Positions 34,109-43,658 of a stretch of 64,000 nucleotides of DNA are shown here, piece by piece. Origin of the DNA: Deltaproteobacteria bacterium GWC2_55_46 (GTDB lineage: Bacteria > Desulfobacterota > GWC2-55-46); NCBI GenBank assembly GCA_001595385.3, contig LVEI03000001.1, positions 2,485,344 to 2,549,343 of the forward strand, in the 5' to 3' direction. The notes beneath the pieces are model-generated. The model worked only from the letters and a program-made list of their open reading frames with translations. It had not been told where the DNA came from and made no database searches. Within the stretch, counting starts at the first letter, position 1, and every line of letters starts with the position of its first letter. The position numbers and the translations under genes were made by a program.

Positions 34109-35500
34109 ATGCGCATGAAGATACTTCTTATCGTTCTCGACAAGGGATCTTACGTCAATTTCTTTCCGCTCGCGGCGGCTTATCTCGCCTCCGCGGCCAG
34201 GATGCGCGGTTACAGGGACATAACCATATACAACCAGGAGGTCTATCACTATCCGGACGAGGCCATAAAAGACTTTCTCGATAAGGAGCGGTTCGACGTG
34301 CTGGGGGTCGGGATATACGGCTACCAGCAGTACATAAAGGCCGTCAGCTTCCTCGCCCAAGTCAACGCGTCGAAGCACAGGCCGACGGTTGTTCTAGGAG
34401 GCCACGGCCCCACGGCCGCCCCCGAATACTTCATCAGGAAGCTGGAGGCCGACATCGCTGTCCTTGGCGAAGGGGAGACGGTTTTTTGCAACCTTCTCGA
34501 CGCGCTTTCGTCCAAAAGGCCTCTTGAAGGGGTCAAGGGCATAGCCTACCGCTATGGGGTTGAAGTCAGGGTCAACGAGAGGGAGAAGCTCGTAACAGAG
34601 CTCGACTCGGTCCCGTTCCCGGCATGGGACCTCTTCCCCATGGAGCACTACGTCCTTGAGAGGCACATAGCCGCTTCCCACACGGACAGGTGCTTCCCTG
34701 TGCTTGCAAGCAGGGGATGCGTCTACCGGTGCAACTTCTGCTACAGGATGGACACCGGCTACAGGCTGAGGAGCGTTGAGAACGTGATGGAGGAGATAAA
34801 GAAGCTCAGGAAGGACTACAACGTTACCCATATAACGTTTGCCGACGAGAATCTCATGGTATCTGAAAAGCACATACTCAGGTTCGTGGAGGGCATCGGG
34901 AAACATGGGCTGGAGTTCGGATGGAACTGCATGGGCAGGCTCAAGGTGGCAAGGCCGCATATCCTCAAGAGGGTGAAGGAGGCCGGCTGCGTTTACATAA
35001 ACTACGGCGTCGAATCCCTCGACCAGAAGGTCCTCGACATGATGAACAAGAAACAGACTGTTGAGGAGGCGTATCAGGGCGTGGAGAACACTATAAAGGC
35101 AGGCATGCACCCGGGGCTGAACATTATCTGGGGCAGCCCCGGGGATACGGCGGAATCGCTAAGGAAAGGGGTGGATTTCCTCAACAGGTACAATACCGGC
35201 ATACAGCTCAGGACCATAAAGCCAGTGACCCCGTATCCGGGGACCGCGCTCTTCAAGCTTGCGGTTGAAAGGGGGCTTCTTAAAGACGCGGAGGACTTCT
35301 ACTCGAAGTACGTCAACTCCGACAGGATGACCGCGAATTTCACGGACATACCTGACGAGGAGTTCTACAGGCTCCTTTTCGAGGCGAACAGGACGGTCAT
35401 AAACAATTATTATGGCAAGCTCGACGCCAACGCGGTCGAGGGCTTCAGGAGATGCTACTTCGAGCACGATACCTCATTCAGAGGCCCCAGGCACAGGTAA
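34109..35500 (+). CDS. B12-binding-type radical SAM protein 4
   Basis: A 463-aa protein with MKILLIVLDKGSYVNFFP, the cobalamin-binding-type strands FDVLGVGIYGYQQY, TVVLGGHGPTAAPE and VLGEGET, then the radical SAM motif RGCVYRCNFC (Cys204, Cys208, Cys211), FADENLMVSEKH and YGVESLDQKVLDMM. Two ATGs at 34109 and 34115 are possible; an upstream in-frame TTG at 34082 lies inside the previous gene. It begins 4 bases after SPASM protein A, so the two radical SAM enzymes are expected to be made together. Reaction unknown. Confidence 0.87.
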   Translation: MRMKILLIVLDKGSYVNFFPLAAAYLASAARMRGYRDITIYNQEVYHYPDEAIKDFLDKERFDVLGVGIYGYQQYIKAVSFLAQVNASKHRPTVVLGGHGPTAAPEYFIRKLEADIAVLGEGETVFCNLLDALSSKRPLEGVKGIAYRYGVEVRVNEREKLVTELDSVPFPAWDLFPMEHYVLERHIAASHTDRCFPVLASRGCVYRCNFCYRMDTGYRLRSVENVMEEIKKLRKDYNVTHITFADENLMVSEKHILRFVEGIGKHGLEFGWNCMGRLKVARPHILKRVKEAGCVYINYGVESLDQKVLDMMNKKQTVEEAYQGVENTIKAGMHPGLNIIWGSPGDTAESLRKGVDFLNRYNTGIQLRTIKPVTPYPGTALFKLAVERGLLKDAEDFYSKYVNSDRMTANFTDIPDEEFYRLLFEANRTVINNYYGKLDANAVEGFRRCYFEHDTSFRGPRHR

Positions 35501-35527
35501 ATAGACATTTTCTGAACGGAGGTTTAA

Positions 35528-36646
35528 ATGAGCAGGAGCAAACCCTGGCTTGATTCTGTGGTAAGGGTCCCTAACGCAGTTGTGGAGAGGCACTCAAACA
35601 AGGCCCGGCTGGACAAGAGCGAGAGGCTGACGCGGTTTGCAGAAGGGTTTTTCGGAAGGTTCATAAGCTCGATAACGCAGGAAGACATCCTGTGCTACCC
35701 TGAAACGACAGGGCTTGTGCAGAGGCTTGCTGCCCATCACGGGCTGAAGGAGCGCAACTTTTTTCTCGTGCCCGGCGTTGACGCTGCGATAAAGGCATTT
35801 TTCGAATCATACGTATCTCCCGGAGGCGAGGTCATAATAACCGAGCCGTGTTTCCCGATGTACAGGGTGTACAGCGATCTTTTCAACGCCAGGGCCGTAA
35901 AGGTCCCCTATGTTACGAGGGACACGCTGGACTTCTCCAGGCTCCTTGATTCGATAAACAGGGATACCGCGCTTTTGGCCATCGCGAATCCCAATAGCCC
36001 CCTGGGCGACTTCATAGAGATAGGCGTTCTTGAGTCGGCCGTCAGGAAATGCGGCGGCTACGGGATACCCGTGCTGATAGACGAAGCGTACCGCGAATAC
36101 GCGCCAGATTCGGCCATAGGCCTTATAGAGAGATACGACAATGTAGCCATAGCCCGGACATTCTCAAAGGCCTTCGGCGGGGCAGGGCTCAGGGCAGGAT
36201 ATCTGGCAGGAAGCTTCAAGATCATCGATGAGCTGTCGAAATGGCGCCTTCTGTACGAGATCAACCAGGTCGCGGTCAAGTTCGCCTCTTACATGCTCGA
36301 CAACATGACCGAGGTCATCGATTACGCGGAGAAGACCATAAAAGAGCGCGAGCTTCTCGTCTCTCTGCTTGAGGGAGCGGGTTATGACGTGATCCCGTCG
36401 AAAACGAATTGGTTGCATATGCACGGCAGAGATGAGAACGACAAGGTCCTTGACGTGCTGAAAAGACACAATGTCCTTTTCAAGACGGACTCGAGGATAC
36501 CGGTTGACCGCAGGGACTGGATACGCCTGACCGTAGGCCCGGATCTGTCAAAAACACGGTTTATGACTGAGATATTGGCTGGCGTTAATGGGCGAGCAAA
36601 AGGGACGCGCAAACTGGGAGACTTCAAACGCAGTATCAAGGCATGA
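35528..36646 (+). CDS. HisC/CobD-like PLP-dependent aminotransferase or decarboxylase
   Basis: A 372-aa fold-type I PLP enzyme: VPGVDAAIKAFFESYVSPG, IANPNSPLGDF (for the usual NPNNPTG), IDEAYREYAPD and the PLP-lysine loop ARTFSKAFGGAGLRAGYLAG. It is closest in pattern to histidinol-phosphate aminotransferase and threonine-phosphate decarboxylase. The only nearby genes are glycan and activation genes, with no histidine or cobalamin genes in the window. In capsule loci relatives of this type decarboxylate serine- or threonine-phosphate to feed CDP-ethanolamine-type donors. With the kinase and nucleotidyltransferase at 30-33 kb, such a role is plausible but inferred. Confidence 0.85.
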   Translation: MSRSKPWLDSVVRVPNAVVERHSNKARLDKSERLTRFAEGFFGRFISSITQEDILCYPETTGLVQRLAAHHGLKERNFFLVPGVDAAIKAFFESYVSPGGEVIITEPCFPMYRVYSDLFNARAVKVPYVTRDTLDFSRLLDSINRDTALLAIANPNSPLGDFIEIGVLESAVRKCGGYGIPVLIDEAYREYAPDSAIGLIERYDNVAIARTFSKAFGGAGLRAGYLAGSFKIIDELSKWRLLYEINQVAVKFASYMLDNMTEVIDYAEKTIKERELLVSLLEGAGYDVIPSKTNWLHMHGRDENDKVLDVLKRHNVLFKTDSRIPVDRRDWIRLTVGPDLSKTRFMTEILAGVNGRAKGTRKLGDFKRSIKA

Positions 36647-39342
36647 CTATCATGAACGGACATATGAGAGGCAAGACGCCTTATATTACCGCCCACAGGT
36701 TATTCATCAGCATTACGGGCACCGTGGCGCTCGTCTATCTGTTCAGGGAGCCCATCTTCTTCGGAAAGGCCCTTATCGGGCCTGAGATATGGAGCCAGGG
36801 GATTGCGGTGAACGACTTTGCCTTCGGCTCTCTGAAAAACGGGGTCCTTCCTTTGTGGCGCAGCGAGATCGACCTCGGCTATCCTATTATGGCGGAGCCA
36901 GCCTTTTCATACTGGCTCCATCCGATAAACATCCTTTTTCTGTTCCTGCCCGCCTATACGGCTGTCAATTATCTCCTGGTCGCGCACTACGCCATGAGCC
37001 TTTTTTTCATGTACTTTTTCGCCCTCGCTATCGGGATAGGCCGCATAGGGTCTTACATGGCTGCGGTTGTATATACGTTTTCCTCCGTCATGGTGAGCCA
37101 GTCCGACCAGTATTGCATTTCCCCCGCGATGGCGTGGCTGCCGCTTATCCTTCTTTTAATAAACACGGCTTATAAAAGACGCGATGCCAGGTTCTTTGCC
37201 GCCGCCGGGGCAGTCTACGGGTTCCAGTTCTTTCAGGGCCATGTGCAATTCTGGAGCTACACATTCCTGATGGCAGCTTTATTTATCGTCTATAAGGCGG
37301 CATCCATGGACGGTGGCCGCTCGGAAAGCAAGTGGGGCGAGGCTGTTTTTGCCGCCAGGGGGCTTGCGTTGGTTCTAGGGGCCGGGATAGGAATTGCGGC
37401 AATAAAATTCCTGCCGCTACTTGAGCTTTCAGGCCAGGGAGGCCGGGTTGAAAGCTCCGCCGGAGGGTTGGACTTTCTAACGTCGTCATATTACAGCATG
37501 AAACTTTCCGATCTGCCCCTGCTGGTATTTCCTGACCTATACGGAGCGCATCTGACCGAGGGCTTCGAGGGGTTCAACTCGGAATACAGCGCAGAAAGGT
37601 ACTGCTATATAGGGGTTGCGGCCCTGATTTTTGCCGCAACCGCGATTATGTCCGGTAAAAACGGGCACAAAAAGTTTTTTGGGTATGCCGCGGCTTTTTC
37701 CCTGATTTTCGCGATGGGGCGAGACCTGCCCTTCTATTTTTTTCAGTTTCATCTTGTCCCGGGCTTCGGAAACTTCCAGATACCGCTTAGGTATCTGTAC
37801 CTGTTCAGCTTCTCCGGGGCCGTTCTTGCCGGCATATGCATCGGCGCGGCCACGGACGGTTGTCAAGAGGGTCAAAAGGATAAAACAGCGAGGCTGGCAG
37901 GTCATCTTACGTTATTTTTGATGGCCACGGCCACGGCGATTATGCTTGCAGGATGGCTGCTGGCGCCTTACGCCGCGGAATTAAACAGATTCATGGGCCA
38001 AATTTCCAGCTCTTATGAGACCGGGCTTAAAATGTTCGCCACGGCACCCGTGGAGTCGCTATATTCCAGGAGCTTTTACAGGCAGATTGCGCCCCGGTTC
38101 CTTTTATCCTCGCAATTCCTCGTCCTTGTTCTGCCGGCGGCTGCCTATTTTCTCATGCGGCACAGGAAAAGGATCGCCGGGGACAGGCGCCTTATTTTAG
38201 TCGTTCACGCGGGTGCGGTCATGACCGCCCTGTGGATACTGCTCCGTTCGGGTTCGTTCCCGGAGAGGCTGGTGAACGAGCGCATCGGCAGGCAGCTTAT
38301 AATGCTCGCCTCCGTGTTGGTTTGCCTTTACCTCTGGAAAAAGGGCGTTTTAAAAAGCGCCGCTTTCGGATACCTGATGATTTTAATTGTACTATTAGAC
38401 CTCATAGGGCAGAACGGCAGGTATGTAAATACAATTGACAGTGAATTCTACAGTACCTATCCGAAGACAGCCATGTTCATAAAAAAAGACGGTTCTCTTT
38501 TCAGGGTAAATTACGCCATAGGGGATGAATACATGAAAAGGCACCGGATACAGTCTTATAGGCTGGATGACGGGGCGTACTATAAATGGAGGGAGACACT
38601 TGCTACGTCCTTTGTGTACGGAGGGATAAATATATGGAAGGGCGCGGACGGCAAGCCCTCCATAGGCATACAGAGGCAGAACGATTTCCACCATGCGTTT
38701 GAACGGGGCTACATGGAGGGGAGCCCTTCCGGGTCAGCGATATCGGCCCTCTCGCTGCTCAACGTCAAATACCTTGTGAGGACCGGGGAGCTCGACTCTA
38801 ATGACTTGAAGCTGGTCTACAGCCGGCCGGACGGCGTTAAGGTCTACGAAAACAAACAGGTCATGCCGAGGGCTTTTACCGTAGACGGTTCCGTAGTGCT
38901 TGCGAAGGAAAAAGTCCTTGAGTTCATGAAGGGAGGGCTTTTCGACCCTCGATCGGTCGTTATATTAGAAGAGCCAGCCGGAACGAATCCAGAGAAGCAC
39001 GGCGAAGGACAGCCCTGCGCCATGCCGGTAATCACCGCTTATTCGCAATCAAGGGTGACTCTGGAGACGGCGTGCGAAAGGCCGGGTTTTTTGGTCATGA
39101 GCGATTCGTATTACCCGGGGTGGAAGGCCTATATAGACGGGAACGAGACGAAGATATACCGGGCGAACTATGTCATGCGCTCTGTATCAGTGCCCGTGGG
39201 AGCCCACAAGGTCGAGTTCAAGTATGAACCAGAGGTATTCAGGGCCGGGGCCGTCATTTCAGCCGTAACGCTTGTGGCGCTTGTGTTATATCTTTCGCAG
39301 CCGTTCATCAGGCGCAAACACAGAGCGGCGCGCGCCGCATAG
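36643..39342 (+). CDS. YfhO-family large membrane protein
   Basis: An 899-aa protein with about a dozen transmembrane segments spread over residues 20-580, followed by an extracytoplasmic region and a last C-terminal helix. The late motif SYYPGWKAYIDGNETKI with the following HKVEFKYEP is the signature of the YfhO family, a GT-C-like group linked to teichoic acid and glycan glycosylation in Firmicutes. The N-terminal part includes LWRSEIDLGYPIMAEPAF, whose acidic residues could be GT-C catalytic residues. It probably uses a polyprenyl-phosphate sugar outside the membrane. It overlaps the PLP-enzyme gene (ATGA). Confidence 0.82.
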   Translation: MTIMNGHMRGKTPYITAHRLFISITGTVALVYLFREPIFFGKALIGPEIWSQGIAVNDFAFGSLKNGVLPLWRSEIDLGYPIMAEPAFSYWLHPINILFLFLPAYTAVNYLLVAHYAMSLFFMYFFALAIGIGRIGSYMAAVVYTFSSVMVSQSDQYCISPAMAWLPLILLLINTAYKRRDARFFAAAGAVYGFQFFQGHVQFWSYTFLMAALFIVYKAASMDGGRSESKWGEAVFAARGLALVLGAGIGIAAIKFLPLLELSGQGGRVESSAGGLDFLTSSYYSMKLSDLPLLVFPDLYGAHLTEGFEGFNSEYSAERYCYIGVAALIFAATAIMSGKNGHKKFFGYAAAFSLIFAMGRDLPFYFFQFHLVPGFGNFQIPLRYLYLFSFSGAVLAGICIGAATDGCQEGQKDKTARLAGHLTLFLMATATAIMLAGWLLAPYAAELNRFMGQISSSYETGLKMFATAPVESLYSRSFYRQIAPRFLLSSQFLVLVLPAAAYFLMRHRKRIAGDRRLILVVHAGAVMTALWILLRSGSFPERLVNERIGRQLIMLASVLVCLYLWKKGVLKSAAFGYLMILIVLLDLIGQNGRYVNTIDSEFYSTYPKTAMFIKKDGSLFRVNYAIGDEYMKRHRIQSYRLDDGAYYKWRETLATSFVYGGINIWKGADGKPSIGIQRQNDFHHAFERGYMEGSPSGSAISALSLLNVKYLVRTGELDSNDLKLVYSRPDGVKVYENKQVMPRAFTVDGSVVLAKEKVLEFMKGGLFDPRSVVILEEPAGTNPEKHGEGQPCAMPVITAYSQSRVTLETACERPGFLVMSDSYYPGWKAYIDGNETKIYRANYVMRSVSVPVGAHKVEFKYEPEVFRAGAVISAVTLVALVLYLSQPFIRRKHRAARAA

Positions 39343-39353
39343 AGGACTTTTGG

Positions 39354-40595
39354 ATGAGACACGCTGCAAGGGGCCTGGGGAACGGAAAAGCCATATGCCT
39401 CATCGGGCATGAGTTTTACGGAAATGTCCGTTCCGGAAATGGCTCTTTCGCCATAGCGCTGGCAGAGGGGCTGCTCGGGGAAGGCTACGGGATAACCTTC
39501 ATAACGCCTTGTGCTGAAGGGCTTAAGCGCCATGAGATGTCGGGGAGGCTCGAGATTATCCGTGTACCTGTCCCGGGCAGTTCTTTTCTTGACAGGATGA
39601 TACCGAACGTCCTCGACAACAGATGGATGTTCGCCTTGAAGATGAAGGTCTTCGCAAGGCGCCTGGAGCTTTCGCCTTTCTCGCTGGTCCACGTGCTTGA
39701 CGTAAACGACTCTCATTTTGTGGACGACAGGATCAAAAAGACGGGCATACCGCTGGTTGTCTCCGTAAACGACTATTACTGCTTCGAGGGTGGCAGCGTC
39801 TTCAATTTCCCGTACAAGACCGGCCACGTGCTTATGAGGGCCATCCATTACAGGGCCCAGTACCTTCTCAACAGGGCTGCGCTTCGAAGGTTTGATTTCA
39901 TCGTGTCCAACACAAGATATCTTAAAAACAAGCTCCTGGAGCATTACAGGTTGCCTGAATACAGGGTTTCAGTGATACACAGGGGCAAGGACGTAGATCG
40001 TTACCTCGCTGCTGAAGGCAAATACCTGAGCGCAAGGGTGCTGTTCATCGGCTCAAACATGGAGAGAAAAGGCGTGCTCGACCTTATACTGGCATCCAGA
40101 AAGGTCGTCGCGAGGAAAACAGGCGTCAAGTTCGTCATCGTCGGCAAAATAGGCGTCAAGCTCGGCACGCAGATATCAAGGCTCATCGAAAGGGACGGTC
40201 TCAAGGATAATTTCATCTTCCACGACTACCTTGCGCCGGAAGAAGTAAGGCGCGAGCTGTCCGTGGCAAGCGTTTTCGTCCTTCCGGCCCACATCGAGAA
40301 CCTTGCGCAATCAATCCTTGAGGCCATGGCCTCGAAGACGCCCGTGGTCGTAACCGACGTCGGAGGCAACAGCGAGGCCGTAAACGGGCAGTGCGGAGTC
40401 CTGGTCAAGAAGAACGACATCGAGGCGATCTCGGACGCTGTCTTGAGGATAATAGATGCCCCTGGGCTAGCAAAAGAAATGGGAGAGGCTGGCTACAGGA
40501 ACATAGTTGAGAATTTTTCAGTAAAAAAGATGATAGGGCATTACGTAAGCCTGTACGAAAGGGCGTTTGCCGGAAGAGACCGGTCAGCGTGCTGA
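39354..40595 (+). CDS. GT4-family glycosyltransferase
   Basis: A 413-aa GT-B enzyme: CLIGHEFYGNVRSGNGSFA at the acceptor side, VIHRGKDVDRYL, VLFIGSNMERKGVLDLI, and the donor-site SILEAMASKTPVVVTDVGGN with its conserved Glu. It acts in the cytoplasm on a lipid-linked acceptor. It overlaps the next SPASM gene by 7 bases. Donor unknown. Confidence 0.9.
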   Translation: MRHAARGLGNGKAICLIGHEFYGNVRSGNGSFAIALAEGLLGEGYGITFITPCAEGLKRHEMSGRLEIIRVPVPGSSFLDRMIPNVLDNRWMFALKMKVFARRLELSPFSLVHVLDVNDSHFVDDRIKKTGIPLVVSVNDYYCFEGGSVFNFPYKTGHVLMRAIHYRAQYLLNRAALRRFDFIVSNTRYLKNKLLEHYRLPEYRVSVIHRGKDVDRYLAAEGKYLSARVLFIGSNMERKGVLDLILASRKVVARKTGVKFVIVGKIGVKLGTQISRLIERDGLKDNFIFHDYLAPEEVRRELSVASVFVLPAHIENLAQSILEAMASKTPVVVTDVGGNSEAVNGQCGVLVKKNDIEAISDAVLRIIDAPGLAKEMGEAGYRNIVENFSVKKMIGHYVSLYERAFAGRDRSAC

Positions 40596-41497
40596 ATGGC
40601 ATTTTGAAGATGGCTGTGTCAAAGGTGAAGGTCGGAAGGTTAAAGCGGGTTTTCTTGCTGAACGTCAACAGACTGAGGAGGCACTATTACCCCTATCTCA
40701 GGAGGAAGACGCCGCTTTTTTCGCACATAAACATCCAGACCACCTCTTACTGCACGAGGAGGTGCAGCTTTTGCGCCCTGGGCGACCCTGCAAGGGCGCG
40801 CATCAAACACAAGATGGACGAGGGGCTTTTCCGAAAGATTATTGACGATCTTGAGGGCCTCGATTATTCGGGCAGGGTCAGCCTTTTTGAGATAAACGAG
40901 CCGCTTTCTGATGAAAGGATATGCGCCTTTGTCGGATACGTGAAAAAGAAGCTCCCGAAGGCTTTCCAGTTCCTCAACACCAACGGGGACCTTCTAACGC
41001 TTGAGCTCCTCGACGGGCTTTTCACAAACGGGCTGGACCACCTGATAATGTCGTGCTATGACGACCGGGTTCTGCAAAAGTCAAAGGAGCTTGTAGCCAG
41101 GAGGAGATACTACTGCACTGTGCAGGACAAAGGGAAGGACCAGTTCTTCTTCCATGACAACCGGGGAGGGCACGTAAAAGGCCTGTTCATGCTACGGCCC
41201 GTGGTCAATATGTTCTGCGAGCGCGTATACAAGCAGCTTTACATAAAGCCGGACGGCAAGGTGGTCTCCTGCGTGGCCGATCATGACGATGTTAACTATA
41301 TGGGCAATGTCGGTGATTCGTCCGTGAAGGACATCTGGTTTTCCGAAAAATTCGAGGAGATAAGGGAAAAGCTCAGAAGAGGAGACAGGGCGTTTTCACC
41401 CCTTTGCGTAAACTGCAATTATGCAGGTGAAGGCGGGATATACCGCGTGCCAAAGCTAAGGCGCTTATTGAAAAGGATCGGGTGTCAGTCGCGGTGA
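40589..41497 (+). CDS. Radical SAM protein with SPASM-like C-terminus (B)
   Basis: A 302-aa protein with a basic N-terminal segment of about 45 residues, the radical SAM motif TSYCTRRCSFC (Cys55, Cys59, Cys62), EINEPLSDERI and a C-terminal cluster region with FCERVYKQLYIKPDGKVVSC and CVNCNYAGEGG. The GTG at 40589 overlaps the preceding GT4 gene by 7 bases, and an ATG lies at 40610. It is followed by an overlapping Gfo/Idh/MocA oxidoreductase, a pairing that suggests successive oxidations on one sugar (inference). Confidence 0.83.
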   Translation: MLNGILKMAVSKVKVGRLKRVFLLNVNRLRRHYYPYLRRKTPLFSHINIQTTSYCTRRCSFCALGDPARARIKHKMDEGLFRKIIDDLEGLDYSGRVSLFEINEPLSDERICAFVGYVKKKLPKAFQFLNTNGDLLTLELLDGLFTNGLDHLIMSCYDDRVLQKSKELVARRRYYCTVQDKGKDQFFFHDNRGGHVKGLFMLRPVVNMFCERVYKQLYIKPDGKVVSCVADHDDVNYMGNVGDSSVKDIWFSEKFEEIREKLRRGDRAFSPLCVNCNYAGEGGIYRVPKLRRLLKRIGCQSR

Positions 41498-42525
41498 AAA
41501 AGGTCAATGTCGCGATAGTCGGGACAGGCGGGTTTGCCGGGGAGCACGCAAGGGCGTTGACGGGCGATGCTCGTTCGGCGGTGGCCGGGGTCTACGGGAG
41601 CGACCCGGAAAGAAGAAACGAGTTCGCCCGTAGATACGGCGTCAAAAGCTATTCCTCGTTCGAGGAATGCCTGAACGACAATGAGGTGTCCTTCGTGGAC
41701 ATTGTGTGCCGCCATAACGAGCACGCCAGATACGGGATCATGGCGGCCGAGGCAGGGAAGAACGTCATAGTGGAAAAGCCCATCGACATAGAGCTTGAGG
41801 CCGCCAGAAGGCTTGTAGATGTTTGCGCGAAGAAAGGGGTAAGGCTCTATGTGATAAGCCAGTTCCGCTACAGCCAGGCGCTGAGGAAGATAAAAAAAGA
41901 GATTGAGGCTGGCAGTTTCGGCAGGGTTTACGCCATGAACCTTTCCATGAACTGGCACAGGCCGCAGGCCTACTACGACAGCTCCGGGGGCTGGCGTAAA
42001 AGGCCGGACCTTGCTGGAGGAGGGGTGCTCATGATGCAGTGCATTCACTGGATAGACGTCTTGCTGTGGCTCGGAGGGGAAGCAGAGGGGCTTGGCTGCG
42101 AGATGCGCACGGTATCTCACCAAATAGGAGTGGAAGACACAGCCTCAGGGCAGATACTGTTCAAGGGAGGAGCCGTCGCATCTTTCCAGGCCTCGACCTC
42201 AGCCAGCTCAAGGCAGCCGGACAGGCTCGAGGTGTACGGCACAAAGGGGGCTGCCGCGGTACAGAACAACCGCATCGTACAATGGAGCTTTGGGGCCGAC
42301 GCAAAGGGGAGCAGGGCGCGCTGGCTGGCGGTTTCTCTCATTTATTCAATGATGCCGTGGAGGAAGGGCCTGCTCGGGGACCAGCTCCTGGATATCATCT
42401 CAAACAGGGCCGAGCCTAACGGCAAAGAGGCCTTGAAGGCCCTCGAGGTGATAATCGATCTTTACAGGTGCGCCAAAAGAATTCAGTGCAGTGACGCGGA
42501 CTCTCAGGTGCTCAAGTGTTTTTAG
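41494..42525 (+). CDS. Gfo/Idh/MocA-family oxidoreductase
   Basis: A 343-aa NAD(P)-dependent dehydrogenase: NVAIVGTGGFAGEHARAL (Rossmann), IVEKPIDIELEAA (EKP motif), and GGGVLMMQCIHWIDVLLWLGG with the conserved His. It is a paralogue of 13864-14943 but clearly different in the C-terminal half. The GTG at 41494 overlaps the upstream TGA; GTG 41482 is an alternative. It probably oxidises an NDP-sugar hydroxyl; no third aminotransferase lies next to it, so the product may remain a keto-sugar or be processed by the flanking SPASM enzymes. Confidence 0.87.
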   Translation: MKKVNVAIVGTGGFAGEHARALTGDARSAVAGVYGSDPERRNEFARRYGVKSYSSFEECLNDNEVSFVDIVCRHNEHARYGIMAAEAGKNVIVEKPIDIELEAARRLVDVCAKKGVRLYVISQFRYSQALRKIKKEIEAGSFGRVYAMNLSMNWHRPQAYYDSSGGWRKRPDLAGGGVLMMQCIHWIDVLLWLGGEAEGLGCEMRTVSHQIGVEDTASGQILFKGGAVASFQASTSASSRQPDRLEVYGTKGAAAVQNNRIVQWSFGADAKGSRARWLAVSLIYSMMPWRKGLLGDQLLDIISNRAEPNGKEALKALEVIIDLYRCAKRIQCSDADSQVLKCF

Positions 42526-43658
42526 AAGGGATAATAAACAGAAGGTTCGGCGGAACGCTTCTGAAAGGCCTGGCCAGGCTGGGGGCGTACAACACGGTAC
42601 GCAGACAGTTCATAAGGTGCTCCAGGTTTGAGAGCCGCAGGGCCTTTGGGAAGATAGCGAAGGATTATGTGCTTGCGCCCCCGTCGAACATCGTCTTTGA
42701 GCCGACGTACAGATGCAATCTCAGGTGCTCGATGTGCTATCAGGAGAGGAACGCTGATTTGACCTCAAACGAGCTGAGCATCGAGGAGATCAAAAGCATA
42801 TTCGCGTCACGCGTAAAAGGGGTTAGAAAGGTAAGCCTCATCGGAGGCGAGGTCTTCATGAGGAAGGACGTCTTCGAGATGATCGGTTTTTTCGACTCAA
42901 TGAAAGTCCCTGTGCATATAACCACAAACGGTACGCTGTTAAATGAGGAGGTTTGCGGGAAGCTCTCAATGCTATCCAACATACAGGCTATCGGTGTCTC
43001 TATCGACGGTCCCGAGGATCTGCATAACAGGATGCGAAACTGGGACCATGCCTTTGAGCGCGCCGCACGCGGCATAAAGCTTGCGCGCAAACGCTTTTTC
43101 GTGTTCATGGTCGCGGTGATCTCTGATGAGAACATCAGGCGGCTTTCCGAGATAGTTGATACCGCTCACGGCCTCGGCCTTGACAACCTCATACTCGAAT
43201 TCGAGCGGAAGTACACGGGCCAGGACCTCAGGGAAGCGTCCGAAGTCCTGGGATTCCCTGAGTCGGATTTCAAGCTGAGGATAAGCGAGTCGAAAGACGC
43301 GGGCTATCCGTTTGCGCTTCTCATGGAGGGGATTAAGGCCGCAGAGGAAAGGGCCGGAAGTCTGGGGATGAGGATATTCTACCTGCCGGATGATTTCACC
43401 TCCTCAGCCGAAACGCACTACTCAAAAAACAACAGGTCCAAGGGAAGTTGTTTTTGCAGGTCTATATTCAAGGGCAGGATAGATTCGAGAGGCAACGTCT
43501 TTCATTGCTACGCCATCCGCAGAAGCTTCGGCAGCGTCCTTGAAAAGCCTCTATACGATATATGGAACTCTCCCGAATATACCGGCTTCAGGAGGAGGCT
43601 AATGGATAATAACCTCCTTTCGCTTTGCGAGACATGCCTGTACATGGAGCGGATATGA
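42516..43658 (+). CDS. Radical SAM protein with SPASM-like C-terminus (C)
   Basis: A 380-aa protein with about 60 residues before the radical SAM motif TYRCNLRCSMC (Cys67, Cys71, Cys74), then KVSLIGGEVFMRKD, HITTNGTLL and GVSIDGPED, which are textbook features of the MoaA/SPASM group. The C-terminus has CFCRSIFKGRIDSRGNVFHC and CETCLYMER, which match a SPASM cluster domain. The GTG start at 42516 overlaps the oxidoreductase gene by 10 bases. The closest general resemblance is to maturases and dehydrogenases of the SPASM class; no precursor-peptide gene is seen next to it. Confidence 0.86.
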   Translation: MFLEGIINRRFGGTLLKGLARLGAYNTVRRQFIRCSRFESRRAFGKIAKDYVLAPPSNIVFEPTYRCNLRCSMCYQERNADLTSNELSIEEIKSIFASRVKGVRKVSLIGGEVFMRKDVFEMIGFFDSMKVPVHITTNGTLLNEEVCGKLSMLSNIQAIGVSIDGPEDLHNRMRNWDHAFERAARGIKLARKRFFVFMVAVISDENIRRLSEIVDTAHGLGLDNLILEFERKYTGQDLREASEVLGFPESDFKLRISESKDAGYPFALLMEGIKAAEERAGSLGMRIFYLPDDFTSSAETHYSKNNRSKGSCFCRSIFKGRIDSRGNVFHCYAIRRSFGSVLEKPLYDIWNSPEYTGFRRRLMDNNLLSLCETCLYMERI

